Source: Knoxdaviesia capensis (taxonomy: Eukaryota; Ascomycota; Sordariomycetes; Microascales; Gondwanamycetaceae). From it: a stretch of 64,000 nucleotides of DNA. The translations under genes were made by a program, and so were the position numbers. Under the pieces are notes generated by a model, which had not been told where the DNA came from, made no database searches, and saw only the letters and a program-made list of their open reading frames with translations. Below are positions 10,441 through 21,245 of the stretch, piece by piece; the first letter of the stretch is position 1; each line of letters starts with the position of its first letter. Location: assembly GCA_001510575.1 (NCBI GenBank), contig LNGK01000003.1, positions 2,643,369-2,707,368 of the forward strand, written 5' to 3'.

Positions 10441-13400
10441 TCGTGGTCGAGGGCCGTGCCAATAGCCGCGGCCACAACTTATAGGTCAGCTCGCAGGGCA
10501 GGCCCGTCTAAATTGGACATTTCTGAGAATCGGGCTTGGTGGAGGGGTTGCCAGTTGAAGCTGGGTGTGATCTTTCAGACGAGACTGAGGAAAGCTGGGG
10601 AAGAAAGAAACACGAACAGCCTGGAAAAGTCGATGGTCTTGGACTTCCTTGGGTTGTAACTTTATATGAGGAAACTTGTAGTGCCTTTCAAGTGGTGAAT
10701 AGGAAACGTGATTCACTGCTCTTTTCCCGTTAGCTCTCTCTCGGCTCGCTTTCTGATTTTTCGGCTTTCGCCATGTTCTTTAATTTTTGCACGATTGACA
10801 TACACTCACAACTCACCCAGGTAGCACGAGCATATGAATTTGGTTGATTAGATCCAGCTAAGGCACCACTGCTTCCACCTGGCGAAGTTCTTCAAACGGG
10901 GATGGCCTGCCTCCATGCACGCTGATTTGTTCTGTGACTTCCATCTATGGCTCTGTCAATGTGAACATCCCTAGAAGCGATCGCATATCCAGGTGAAAGA
11001 AGCAGACATTTTTAAAACAGCGCGATGGTGGCTCGCCTACACTGGACAGAATGTTTCGTGCACTGTTCCACGCACAAGTCCGTCCAAGTCTAGACTTGCG
11101 ACTAGCCAGGGCATGGATTCACTGTTTGGAACTTAAAAACCCCCAATTTGACCTATGTGTCCACTGTCCACCTGTAGTCAACCTGGAGAGTTTTCGTTTC
11201 AGATAGCACATGCGCACACTCCAAGCCTGCTATTTTTTCCCTTCTTCTTCGTTCCTAGCGGCGAAGCTCTTAGCGATCGGAGAGAAACCCACTTAGGTAC
11301 AGAATATCTAACAAACTGCGTGCTCCTGACTCCAGCGGCGGCCCTCGGTGCCCCCCCAAAACAAACCCAATGGAGACGACTTCTGAAACACAGGTGGGTG
11401 ATGGCTAGTTTCCAGGTTCTGGTCGGGCTCTGGATCCGGATTCCCGCCGGAGATGGAGAGGGGAGAGGGAGGGCATGACCTATCTGAGGAGCGAGAGGGA
11501 AATGCACGTCGGCGGCGCGAAGGGAACGCGCATGAGATGAGGTTATCTCAACCGGGAGACGGAGAAGGAAAGCAGGAGAAGGAGGAGGAGAAAGGGGATC
11601 AAGGGGGAGTTCATACTACACATGTACAGTATATATAGTCCTGTACATACCTACCTAGCACGTGTGAGAGATGTTACCCATCCTGACAGGTACCGGCCAG
11701 CAACGACCGCTTTTACCGTGCTCAACCTTTTAACTCCCGTGTTCTGACAGAACAGACAGGGAAGGCCAGCAGGGTCGCAGAACACCGAAAAGAAGAGAAA
11801 ACCAGCACCAGAACCAGAACCAGAAACGTGGCAGCTGGCCAACTTGACCACCACACAAGGATTGTCCCATCATGCCCTGGCACAGAAGCCCAAAGAAGGC
11901 CAGAAAGAAGCCCCAAGCTGTGCACTGCACCTGGTCCGAGCTTTCCCGGAGCTGGCCCGTGCACGCGCAGAGCGCCAGGGAAGAATCAACCGGGCACTTT
12001 CGTGCGTGCGTGCTTGCAGTGTCGTGTTGGACCTGTGCCTGTCTGTGCCTGTCCTTGTGCGTGCTGCACTTGTCCCAGCTGCGGGGCAGGTCCAGTGTGG
12101 GAGATTAGAGCGCTGAAGAAGATTTTCATTGCAGCAATCTGGGCGCAGGGGGGATGGCCGCCGCTCGGTCGACCATTTCAGGACTGCGAGACTGCGAGTG
12201 GTCATCTGTAGATACTGTTCGTGTCTGGTTAGTGGTGAGGCCGCCGAAAGAGATTTCTGCTTTGGTTTCCTGTAGTGCCACCCTATCCCTTCCCGCGGAA
12301 CTGGATGAAGCCAAAGAAAGACGGGTAAAGCTCTCTGGATAGTGCTGACATCATAAGCTTCTACGAGGAAGGAGCTGTTTGGAAGCCGCCATTTTGTTCT
12401 TCTTCGTCTTCTTCGTCCTTCTTCTCTCCTCCCTTGCATCCATCATCCGTGCTTTTTTTTTTTCCTTTTTTTCCTCTTCCGCCTCGTTTGTTCCTGCGTT
12501 TGACACTTGGTGATATTCATCACGCAAATCTTTAGCCCGCGAACTCTCACCAGCGCGGTAACATATTAGAAACGGGAGACCGCCCTCGTTACGGTACAGA
12601 GCTGTGCTCTACTCGCAGGTACATGCTCTGGCTGTAACTGCTGGTGCTAGATGGAGTACCCATTATACGGCCTATCGCATCTTCCTCCCTCCTCCCCTGC
12701 CCACAAAATCCTGACGACATAGCTGGGGTCCTTGCTCGGCTTGCCACATCTTGTCGATCACAGCCATTAAACGCTGTGCCAGGCCAGACCCAATTTGGCC
12801 TGCCATTTCTGCTTTCTGAGGCGGCTGGTCTTCCCGCTCTTTGTGTCCTCTCCCCTCTTCTGCAAGGAATCGCTTCTTCTCTTGCTATCTTCTCCTCCTC
12901 ATCCCGTTTCCCCTTCCCCAGCATATAGACTCTATATCTCACTTAGTATAGCTGTGTCTTCTTTCTTATTCTTCACCTTTACTATCATCTCCCTTCGTAC
13001 CTTGCCCGAACGACCCTCAGCCCTACACATCGGCGTTTCCTTCTCCCCTCCTCTATTTGGCGCCGTGACATCTTGCTTTTCTCCTCCATATGTCTCCATA
13101 AACCAGCCGTCATAGCCATATCAGCTCTTTTTTGGTCTACCTGTCGTCTGTCAATACGAGTAGACTACACGCTCTCTCTCTTGCCACCCACGCCTACGAG
13201 TCATACACACACACACACGACCACTCTTAACTATCATAGGACGAGCCTTTCTTCCCGGCTTCCTGTTTTTGTTGCCTCGACTCTTCTCGTCGTCTTACTC
13301 AAATCTTCCGCATCGAATGCCTCAGCCACAGTGCTGTTAAAAAATTTTTTGCCGTTCTTTCATCCTATCGTCGCCGCCCCACGTCTTTTGCGACATCTCG

Positions 13401-13942
13401 AGCTTCTTCCAAACCGCTTCCAGATCTCTCGTTTTGCTACACCCCGCCGAGCATCTTCTCAACACCCTCACTCTAATCGATATCCCTCCACCAATTGCGT
13501 GCGCGGCAACACTCACTACCTTTAAGAATCCCCCGCAGGCGGACAGATTACAATTCTGATCCTTTCGCCCTCGAATCATCGCAAGCTTCACTCTCCACCC
13601 TCTGCACATACAGACATACATACAGGCAATCAACAGATCTTGCAGGTTCGTGTGGACTGTTGTCTGATATCTCTTCAAGATATCCTCACGGGACGCACCA
13701 CCAGCCGGTTAAAGATTTCTCAACTTTGTTCAAGTCGTGGTCCTACAGATCACCGAATCCCCCTCTCGATTAATCCTCCCATTCCCCGCCGCGCGATCTG
13801 GAACGGTGGCGGCTGGACCACTCGTCATTCTCAGGATCCTCACCGCTCTAGGTATTCCCGGCGCTTAGCCTACATCGATGCATCGCGCATTCAGTTTCTC
13901 GCCCCCTTCTAGTTGACCCGTCCCGTCAACCTCCTCCCAACC
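10441..13942. other. Long intergenic region and pyrimidine-rich leader of the cNMP/F-box gene
   Basis: No supported gene in 3.5 kb. From about 12,800 to 13,900 the plus strand is strongly C/T-rich, with a (CA)n run near 13,205 and many short upstream ATGs. This is the composition seen in front of other plus-strand genes here, so a long 5' untranslated leader is likely. Open frames on the minus strand near 11,870-12,439 are basic and repetitive and are not believed. Confidence 0.4.
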
Positions 13943-16900
13943 ATGCGCAGAAGCCGGCCCCCGGTTCCGGCCCCGAGCCCGTTCCGCGCACTCGCCCACC
14001 ACCAGGCCGCCACCAATGCCTCGGGGAAAGCCGACCCCGCGGCCCTCATCCGGTCGTTTGACGTCGATTCAAACCCCGCGCGCCCCATCCGCCCTTCCCC
14101 TCTTACCGCCTCGACCATCCGAGATATGCCCCTCGACCTCCTCGACCGTATACGCTCGTTCCCGTTGTTTCTGTCCGCTCCGGAAGATTTCCTCCTGGCC
14201 ATCGGCGGCCACTTGCGGCCGCAAGTCCATGGCGCCCATGATCAAATCCTGGCCGAGGGCGACGAGGCGAAAGCCATGTACTGGCTGGTGCGAGGCGTCG
14301 TCGCCGTGACGTCGCGTGACGGCGAAGCCGTCTATGCCGAACTCAAGGCGGGCGCCTTCTTCGGCGAGATTGGAATCCTGATGAACATCCCGCGAACTGC
14401 CACCATCATTGCGCGGACAAAATGCTTGCTGGTGGTACTAAAGAAGGAAGATCTTCAGGCCGAACTGCCGAAGTATCCTGATATGGAGAAGGCCATTCTC
14501 CAGGAAGCTCAGGAACGGTTAGAGATTCTCAAGAAAAAACGGCAAGAGAAGACTGAGGATTCGGCGCGGCGCCAGGCGGTTAACAACGCCGTGATTGCAG
14601 CGTCTCACCCCGTCGCGCCCTCTCCAGCTCTCGATCCTAACCATCTAGATAGAACGACAACCCATCGGGATGGCGTGGTGGTACCCAACAATAAGAAGAG
14701 AAAGTCTCCCAGCCCCAGCTTGATCGAAGACCTCTCCTCCGGCAGCGTGCTGGGCAGTGGTCTGGTCAATATCCGTAAGACGCTGAAAGAGCTTCCGCTG
14801 TTTTCCGCGCTACCTCCCGATATCCTGCATTTTCTCGGCCTGAGCGCCCAGCCGAGATCGTTTGCGCCGTTCTCGGAAATCATTCGCCAGGGCACGCCCG
14901 GCAACGAGATCTTCTTCATTGTGAATGGCGAAGCCGAGGTCATACACGAGACCAAAACTGACGCCATCCTCAAGTCATCTCCCGAACCAGATTCCGAGAC
15001 ACGCCTAATGATGATGACAATCTCTGCACAGACTGCGCGGCCGCGCTTACGTCAAGGCCAGTATTTCGGTGAGGTCTCGAGCTTGGGGCTTTCCCCCGGT
15101 CGCACAGCAACTGTTCGCGCCATCACAGCGGTGGAGTGCCTGATAATAGGCGGTCCTGCGCTCGAGGAGCTCTGGCGGCGGTGTCCTCCGCATATCAAAT
15201 CCCAGGTTGAGGAAACCGCGCGCAGGCGGTATCGCGTGTCTGATGACCCGGATACACCGATGCAAGATGCACCGAAGCTTTCCAAGCCCGCCCTGCCAGC
15301 TGCTGCAGATTCTCCCCAGAGCCAAGTCCCATCCATCCGGCGGCTTTCCCTGGATGCGACCGCCATGAATCTGGAACCCATCCAGGTGCCGCCGCCAGGC
15401 GCGATAACCTCACAAAATACCGACCCCGACCCATTCCTCAGCGTGGACATGGAGAATCTCCGCAACCGGCGGCGCAACTCGCTCGCCCCGCCCATGCCCA
15501 CGCTCGACCAGACGCCTGTAATCCAGACGTCGAGCGCGCACAGCAGCAGCCTCCGCCAACAGGTCACCGAGGCTGGGTTCCTCAAATCCCACTCGTTCTA
15601 CACGCACTCGACCCCCGAAGGCGAGTTCCCCACCAAGCGCGCACGAACCCGCCTGCGCCGGGCCGACACCGTCAAGCCGCTATTTCCCGACACGGTGCTC
15701 GTGAACATGTTCCAGAACTTCGACCTGATCGGCCTGATGCAGCTGCGGCTTGTGTGCACGCACTGGCAGCGCATCCTCAAGACGTCGCCGCACCTGTGCA
15801 GCCGGGTCGAGCTGTCGCAGTACAACGCGAAGATCACCGACCACGTGCTGCGCGACGTGCTGGCGCCGTTCATCGGCCTGCGGCCCGAGTACGTCGACAT
15901 CAGCAACTGCTTCCACATCACCGACGACGGCTTCTCGGCGTTTTGGAAACTGTGCGGCCGCAACGTCAAGGTCTGGAAAATGCGCTCGGTGTGGGATGTG
16001 TCGGCGAGCCAGATCCTCGACATGAGCGAGAACGCGAAGAACCTCCAGGAGATCGACTGGAGTAATTGCCGCAAGGTTGGCGATAATCTGCTGGCCCGCG
16101 TCATCGGCTGGGTTGTCCCCGATCACACGCCTGCGCCCGTGGCCAGCGGCTCCGGCTCGGGGACGAGCCAGGTCGTAATCTCGTCGTCGTCCGCCAAGCC
16201 CAAAGCTGCCGTGACACACTCCTCCCAGACCAGCAGATCCAACCAGATGCCGCCGCCCGGCACGGTCTTCGGGTGCCCGAAACTCACCACTCTCAACCTC
16301 TCGTACTGCAAGCACATCACCGACCGGTCGATGATGCACCTCGCCGCGCACGCCAGCGCGCGCCTGAAAAGCATCTCCCTGACCCGCTGCACCTCCATCA
16401 CCGACGCCGGCTTCCAGTCGTGGGCGCCCTACCGCTTCACGAACCTCACGCACCTGTACCTCGCCGACTGCACGTACCTGACCGACAACGCCATCGTGGC
16501 GCTCGTCAACGCCGCCAAGAACCTCACCCACCTCGACCTCAGCTTCTGCTGCGCGCTCTCCGACACCAGCACCGAGGTGGTCGCGCTCAACCTCCCCCGC
16601 CTGCGCGAGCTGCGCCTCGCCTTCTGCGGCTCCGCCGTCAGCGACGGCAGCCTCGGCTGCGTCGCCCTGCACCTCAACGAGCTGCAGGGCATCAGCGTGC
16701 GCGGCTGTGTGCGCGTCACCGGCGCCGGAGTCGAGCACCTGCTCGAGGGCTGCACGCGCCTGCAGTGGCTCGACGCCAGCCAGTGCCGCAGCCTGGATCC
16801 GTGGATCCGCGCCGGGAACGTCTTGCGCTGGGGCTACGACGAGCGCGCGGGCGAGGCTGGCCGCCAGGAGGCCGAGGCTGTGGCAGCCTGGCGCGCCGAA

Positions 16901-17077
16901 CAGCAGGCCAAGGCGGCCGTGGCCGCTGCTGCCGCTGCGGCTGCTGCCACGCCGGCCGATCGCTCCGGGCTCGCCATGGCCACGCGACACTCACAGCGCA
17001 CCTTCTCCGGCCGGAACCGCAAGGCGCGCACGCCGGTCAAGTTTATTGTTGAGAAGGGCGGGCCCGGACTGCGATGA
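13943..17077 (+). CDS. Protein with two cyclic-nucleotide-binding domains, F-box and leucine-rich repeats, 1044 aa
   Basis: A single-exon gene. The start is the ATG at 13943 (MRRSRPPV); ten codons upstream are open but lack an ATG. In order it has a disordered N terminus (1-60), cNMP domain 1 (about 73-175) with the phosphate-binding cassette FFGEIGILMNIPRTAT at 139-154, a Lys/Glu-rich linker, and cNMP domain 2 (about 286-420) with YFGEVSSLGLSPGRTATV at 374-391. An F-box follows at about 579-618 (LFPDTVLVNMFQNFDLIGLM), then AMN1-type leucine-rich repeats (about 640-960) with ITD/LTD steps, and an Ala-rich C-terminal stretch. Both cassettes keep the Glu and Arg that bind the ribose and phosphate of cAMP or cGMP in PKA regulatory subunits. 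The family logic is a substrate receptor of an SCF ubiquitin ligase whose activity could respond to cyclic nucleotide. That coupling is inference. Ligand binding could have been lost or changed. Confidence 0.9.
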   Translation: MRRSRPPVPAPSPFRALAHHQAATNASGKADPAALIRSFDVDSNPARPIRPSPLTASTIRDMPLDLLDRIRSFPLFLSAPEDFLLAIGGHLRPQVHGAHDQILAEGDEAKAMYWLVRGVVAVTSRDGEAVYAELKAGAFFGEIGILMNIPRTATIIARTKCLLVVLKKEDLQAELPKYPDMEKAILQEAQERLEILKKKRQEKTEDSARRQAVNNAVIAASHPVAPSPALDPNHLDRTTTHRDGVVVPNNKKRKSPSPSLIEDLSSGSVLGSGLVNIRKTLKELPLFSALPPDILHFLGLSAQPRSFAPFSEIIRQGTPGNEIFFIVNGEAEVIHETKTDAILKSSPEPDSETRLMMMTISAQTARPRLRQGQYFGEVSSLGLSPGRTATVRAITAVECLIIGGPALEELWRRCPPHIKSQVEETARRRYRVSDDPDTPMQDAPKLSKPALPAAADSPQSQVPSIRRLSLDATAMNLEPIQVPPPGAITSQNTDPDPFLSVDMENLRNRRRNSLAPPMPTLDQTPVIQTSSAHSSSLRQQVTEAGFLKSHSFYTHSTPEGEFPTKRARTRLRRADTVKPLFPDTVLVNMFQNFDLIGLMQLRLVCTHWQRILKTSPHLCSRVELSQYNAKITDHVLRDVLAPFIGLRPEYVDISNCFHITDDGFSAFWKLCGRNVKVWKMRSVWDVSASQILDMSENAKNLQEIDWSNCRKVGDNLLARVIGWVVPDHTPAPVASGSGSGTSQVVISSSSAKPKAAVTHSSQTSRSNQMPPPGTVFGCPKLTTLNLSYCKHITDRSMMHLAAHASARLKSISLTRCTSITDAGFQSWAPYRFTNLTHLYLADCTYLTDNAIVALVNAAKNLTHLDLSFCCALSDTSTEVVALNLPRLRELRLAFCGSAVSDGSLGCVALHLNELQGISVRGCVRVTGAGVEHLLEGCTRLQWLDASQCRSLDPWIRAGNVLRWGYDERAGEAGRQEAEAVAAWRAEQQAKAAVAAAAAAAAATPADRSGLAMATRHSQRTFSGRNRKARTPVKFIVEKGGPGLR

Positions 17078-17346
17078 GCAGATCAATGTGTACCGATAGT
17101 CGCGCTTGGGGTTTTACTGTTCTTGGAGTACGCAGTTTCAGGAAGCACATATACCAGGAACAACCTGATGTCGCAGTAATTATTTAAAAAGATATCATGA
17201 CAATACAGTGTATGTACACACCTTTACGACACAGACCTTCTGCATCCTTCAATGTGCAAGTGCCCTTAAACAAGTAGCAGTGCAGTGCACCAGTTGGCCG
17301 GCGCAGACAAGCGCAACGAATTGCAAAAAGTATCAAAAAATCGAGC

Positions 17347-17417
17347 TCCCCAACTGGGAATCGAACCCAGGTCACCTGCGTGACAAGCAGGTATGATCAC
17401 CACTACACTATTGAGGA
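17347..17417 (-). tRNA. tRNA-Asp (GTC)
   Basis: Folds as a complete 71-base cloverleaf on the minus strand. The acceptor stem is TCCTCAA/TTGGGGA with one T-G pair, the anticodon stem is CCTGC/GCAGG around the loop TTGTCAC with anticodon GTC, and the T arm is CTGGG-TTCGATT-CCCAG. The D region GTGTAGTGGTGATCAT is the usual fungal tRNA-Asp form. No intron. It lies 270 bases downstream of the cNMP/F-box gene and 290 bases beyond the stop of the kinase-like gene. Confidence 0.95.
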
Positions 17418-17706
17418 CTAGCGATGCAGGTATCCAGAATTATTGTGGCCTATACGGGATATAGACATGACGTCACGGGCATCGTCTCCAAGACCCACCA
17501 GACTGGAAGGCGTACGCTCAAACCTGTGATACCAGTCCGACGCATGAACGCACAGGAGCATTTTTCACAGGGAACTCTTCCCATGCAGTGAAGAGAGTAA
17601 AGTCCAAATCATTAATCATATTGTATCTTGCACTCGGACAACCCGCTAAAAGAAGGAAAAAAAACGCCGAAACTGAAAATTCAAAGGGTATAACCGCATC
17701 ATAGTC

Positions 17707-20319
17707 TCATTCATAGGATTCACCGCCCATATCGTGTACACCACGCTTCTTATAAACCGGTGAAGTTGCTTCCGCATCAGCGGCCCGCTTCTTCGATTCG
17801 ACATCTATGATATAAGCCCGGTCAAAGTCCACAGCCATAAGTGACGACGTCTGCGCGTTCCAGAGCACGTTGTAAGTGCGCAGGTCTCCATGCTCCACAC
17901 CGCGGGCCCGGAGCTCTGCAAACAGGCGGTAGGATTGTGCTTCTAGGTTGATTTTGGCTTTGGTGGCGTCGGAACAGGCCTCCAGATTGAGCCCGCTGAA
18001 GGACATGACCAGCAGAGCAGCAATGCGCACGCCTGTGGTGAGACGGTACTTGCGGGTTAGAGCGACGATGCCCAGGCACACCGGCACGCTGCGGCCCTGG
18101 AGATCACTCAGGACTTTGTAGATCTCGATCTCCTTTTCCAGCCGTGGCTTGTCAACCTTCTGGACTCCCTTAGCCACGACGGTGTAGCCGTACTCGTGAA
18201 GAGTCAGCATGAACACGGCGCCCACGGCGCCATACATGCCGTATTTGTCGAGAGCAAGGGTGCCATCAACCACACTGTTGGATAGCTGGTCTCTCAGCTT
18301 GTCCCGAAACTCCGTAGCTGAAAGCGGATGCCGATACTTCCTCGCTTTAGTGGCGAGCGGGGCGTGAGGTACACCCGGCCCCGTCCAATGAAGCCCGAAA
18401 TTTGGACACTTGGGGTCAAGGAATCCAGATGTGCGAAGTCCATTAAGACATTCCTGGCTGCAAAAACGAGTTCCTGGCGGACGACAAGGAAGGCTGCCCG
18501 TCTCACCGCGAGCGTAGGGCTTCTCTTCGTGAAGGGAATATGACGGCGGGAGGGTATTGGGCAAAGACCCTCGCTGGTTCCCCTGGGGTTCATCGGCATG
18601 GGTTTGGCTCGAGGATTGCGTCTGCCGGAGCCTGCTGGCCATTTGAGCCGGCCGGCGCAGCGGTGCAGGCTGTGACGACGAACCACGCGGACCCCCATGC
18701 TCGCCATTCCCACCACCACCACCACCATCATCACCATCATCAGTTTTGCGCTTCCGACTGGTAGACCTAGAGGAGATCGGGGATGACGTCCCAGGATAAG
18801 GAAGAGGCCATTTCTTTAGGTGTGGGACAACGGTCCTGCGCCACTCGTTTTGCTGAGGTTCAAACGGCCATGCCAGTGCGGCTAATGTCATCACTTTTGC
18901 AATGCTAGTATTTGCCAGCGCCTCGCTGTTGTCATAAGCAAACTGCTTCGCGGCAATAATATCGCTGGGAATCTCAGGCAGTTGCACATCCTGTTTAGGA
19001 AAGGCAAGGTGATAGTACATGGTGGTGGGGGTTTCCGGGTTGAAGTGGAGTAGTATTAAGCCTTCTCCAGTGCTGATACAGCTATACCTCAGCCCGTACT
19101 CCACCATGTAGTGAAAGTTCTGGGCCAGGGAAGCGGCGATGTTCGCCCGGAGGGTTGAAGGCACCGGCTCCGTCTGGGGCGTTGAAGTTCCTGAATTGGA
19201 CGGGCTCTCGGCAGGAAGCCGGCGGAGGTCAGCCACCAGCGAGATTAGCGGTGCATCGTCTCCAAGAAGATCAAAAACGGCGGTAGGTGGGGCTTTATGC
19301 AGAGCCTTGTGGTCCTCGATAAATATCGGTGTCCGGATCTCGATTGTGGAGAGATCTTCTGGGTCAGATGCCATTGACGGAATAAGTGTCTCCTCAACCC
19401 GCAGGCACCAAACATCTGGCTTTGTATGAAACTTCAGAACAGGAGATGGGAGGAGACCACCAGCTAGCCCAGAAGATTGCGGGCGCTGTTCTTGTGATTG
19501 GCTGGTGGCTGGACGTCTTCCTCGGGTCGTCACTGGTGAGGAGGATGATGCAGCAGAAGGAGACGGCCCTGTTTCACGGCGTTTGAGTGTGGTGTGGTCG
19601 GGAGTAAAGGTCAAACGAGTCGATGGTGTATCAGACACGACTCTGCGGTACTGTGAGAAGATATCTTTGACAGCTGCCTCAAACTGCAGTTGGTACGACT
19701 TCAATGACAATTCCGACGTGGCTGGGGTATTTGTTATGGATTGACTTGCGCCAAACAGTGCCAGGAATGGTGGGAAGATTCGACGGCCCTCAAACACATC
19801 ACAGAAATGATGAAATTTGTCTCGGTGGATGGCGGGAAAATCGGACCATTTAGTCAGTGACTTGGGGTAGTATCTGCCAGTAACGGAAGTCGTACCACCC
19901 CGGGAGTGCTTGTATGAATCCTTTTCCACGGACAGACGGGAGAGCATTAGGTGATGCCGAAACAGGATACAGGGGAGAAACTCTGTGTTCTCCGTTTTGG
20001 CTTCATTCTTCTCGGCTCTGATTCTCTCTGCTTCGGCTCTGGCTCTCTCTTCTTCGGCTCTGGCTCTCTCTGCTTCGGCTGTGGCTCTCTCTGCTTCGGC
20101 TCTGGCTCTCTCTGCTTCGGCTCTGGCTCTCTCTGCTTGGGCTCTGGCTCTCTCTGCTTGGGCTCTGGCCTCGCTTTCAGCAAGCTGTTCCAGTAATTGC
20201 TGTTCGCGCTGCTGTTCACGTTGCTGTGATTCTGCGAAAGCGCGGTCCCGGATCTCAGCCTGACGCTCCAGCTCTTCAATCCGGCGTTGCATAGCATCCC
20301 GATCAGATGGCGTTGACAT
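17707..20319 (-). CDS. Coiled-coil plus kinase-like protein of an uncharacterised filamentous-fungal family, 870 aa
   Basis: One long frame. The start is the ATG at 20319 (MSTPSDRDAMQRRIEELE). The frame is open further upstream, but that part is Cys-rich and unlike coding sequence. Residues 10-95 form a repetitive Arg/Ala/Glu coiled coil. The middle is Ser/Pro-rich, with a Lys/Arg stretch and an Asp/Gly run. Near residue 640 is the motif CRPPGTRFCSQECLNGL followed by LDPKCPNFGLH, a conserved Cys pattern of this family and a possible metal site. The C-terminal 200 residues look like a divergent protein kinase: YTVVAKGVQKV could supply the ATP lysine, HGDLRTYN at 810-817 matches the catalytic-loop pattern HxDLxxxN, and VDFDRA at 830-835 replaces DFG. 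A bipartite basic stretch follows. Related proteins are common and often multicopy in Pezizomycotina, but I know of no tested function. Kinase activity is not assured. Confidence 0.7.
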   Translation of the reverse strand: MSTPSDRDAMQRRIEELERQAEIRDRAFAESQQREQQREQQLLEQLAESEARAQAERARAQAERARAEAERARAEAERATAEAERARAEEERARAEAERIRAEKNEAKTENTEFLPCILFRHHLMLSRLSVEKDSYKHSRGGTTSVTGRYYPKSLTKWSDFPAIHRDKFHHFCDVFEGRRIFPPFLALFGASQSITNTPATSELSLKSYQLQFEAAVKDIFSQYRRVVSDTPSTRLTFTPDHTTLKRRETGPSPSAASSSSPVTTRGRRPATSQSQEQRPQSSGLAGGLLPSPVLKFHTKPDVWCLRVEETLIPSMASDPEDLSTIEIRTPIFIEDHKALHKAPPTAVFDLLGDDAPLISLVADLRRLPAESPSNSGTSTPQTEPVPSTLRANIAASLAQNFHYMVEYGLRYSCISTGEGLILLHFNPETPTTMYYHLAFPKQDVQLPEIPSDIIAAKQFAYDNSEALANTSIAKVMTLAALAWPFEPQQNEWRRTVVPHLKKWPLPYPGTSSPISSRSTSRKRKTDDGDDGGGGGGNGEHGGPRGSSSQPAPLRRPAQMASRLRQTQSSSQTHADEPQGNQRGSLPNTLPPSYSLHEEKPYARGETGSLPCRPPGTRFCSQECLNGLRTSGFLDPKCPNFGLHWTGPGVPHAPLATKARKYRHPLSATEFRDKLRDQLSNSVVDGTLALDKYGMYGAVGAVFMLTLHEYGYTVVAKGVQKVDKPRLEKEIEIYKVLSDLQGRSVPVCLGIVALTRKYRLTTGVRIAALLVMSFSGLNLEACSDATKAKINLEAQSYRLFAELRARGVEHGDLRTYNVLWNAQTSSLMAVDFDRAYIIDVESKKRAADAEATSPVYKKRGVHDMGGESYE
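20006..20190. repeat. Degenerate 18-base minisatellite inside the coiled coil
   Basis: About nine imperfect copies of an 18-base unit (GGCTCTGGCTCTCTCTGCTTC-like, read on the plus strand) encode the RAEAERA repeats of the kinase-like protein. Copies differ by single bases, so the array is old or under protein-level selection. Confidence 0.8.
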
Positions 20320-21245
20320 TGTATCAGCTGGGCGCACTTGAGTGGTTTGCGTTAAAGAGCCAAGAGCTGATTGATAGGCGTACTGCAGATTCTGCTTGAA
20401 GAGAATGTTAGAAGGCACGGATCCTGTTTCCAAATACAGTAAGGCAACGGCAGCACGCGAAGATTGAGAGGCAGGCAAGCAGGAGTCCCCGTAGCATACA
20501 CATGTATGTGCACATACCAACACATATGGATGCGTTATTTGAACTTACCAGGAAGCCCCAGGGAGGCACAAGATCAACAGTCCAACGTCCACAGTTCAAT
20601 ATCGAATCTTCGTACTGAACTTAGTTGAAATATACACGATGTAAGTGATCAGGGCGGATAGTTCAAAATAAACTGGGGAAGCGGGTTCACATATCGGACT
20701 GTGCTGTTATCAAAGAAGGGGAAAAAGACGGGGCTGAAAAAGGCCGAAAATCGAAAAAGAGAAAATAAAGCTCCAGCCACACATTGACAGACCCAGCCAC
20801 GAACTTGTTCAGCCACAACCATGCTCTGCTCTCAATTATCGTTCGTCGTGATGCAGTAGAAGATGAGAGAGAGCATCGTTTTAAATCAAGACAGAATCTT
20901 TGATATCAGGCTTTAACTCGCATCTCAACCCAGTCTTGACTCCAAGATACCTTGGTTTCTCGGATAAGTGTATTGCTTGTTATTTCCTGCCGTTCGCGCT
21001 TAGGGTGGGCTCTGTTATCAACGGCAAACTTTTATCTACGATTTGTAACCCCACGTTGGACCTTTTAAGGGAATCACATCCCACCCACCAGAAAAAGTCC
21101 CAGCAAACGGCGACCGAGCAAACGACGACAAGGTCAAACGACGGCAGATCTGATTTACGGGCACCTCTCTACTCACTAACATCAACCCGATCCGTGTTTA
21201 TCACAGCCGCTTTGCCTCTTATATCCACATCCCGACCCAACCATC
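20320..21245. other. Divergent promoter region
   Basis: Between the kinase-like gene (minus) and CGI121 (plus). AT-rich in the middle (20,640-20,780). No gene supported. Confidence 0.4.

Noticed and set aside
15680..16990. 436-codon open frame on the minus strand inside the cNMP/F-box gene
   Set aside because: It is the antisense of a G/C-third-position-rich gene. The translation is Gly/Ala/Val/Arg-rich without domains.
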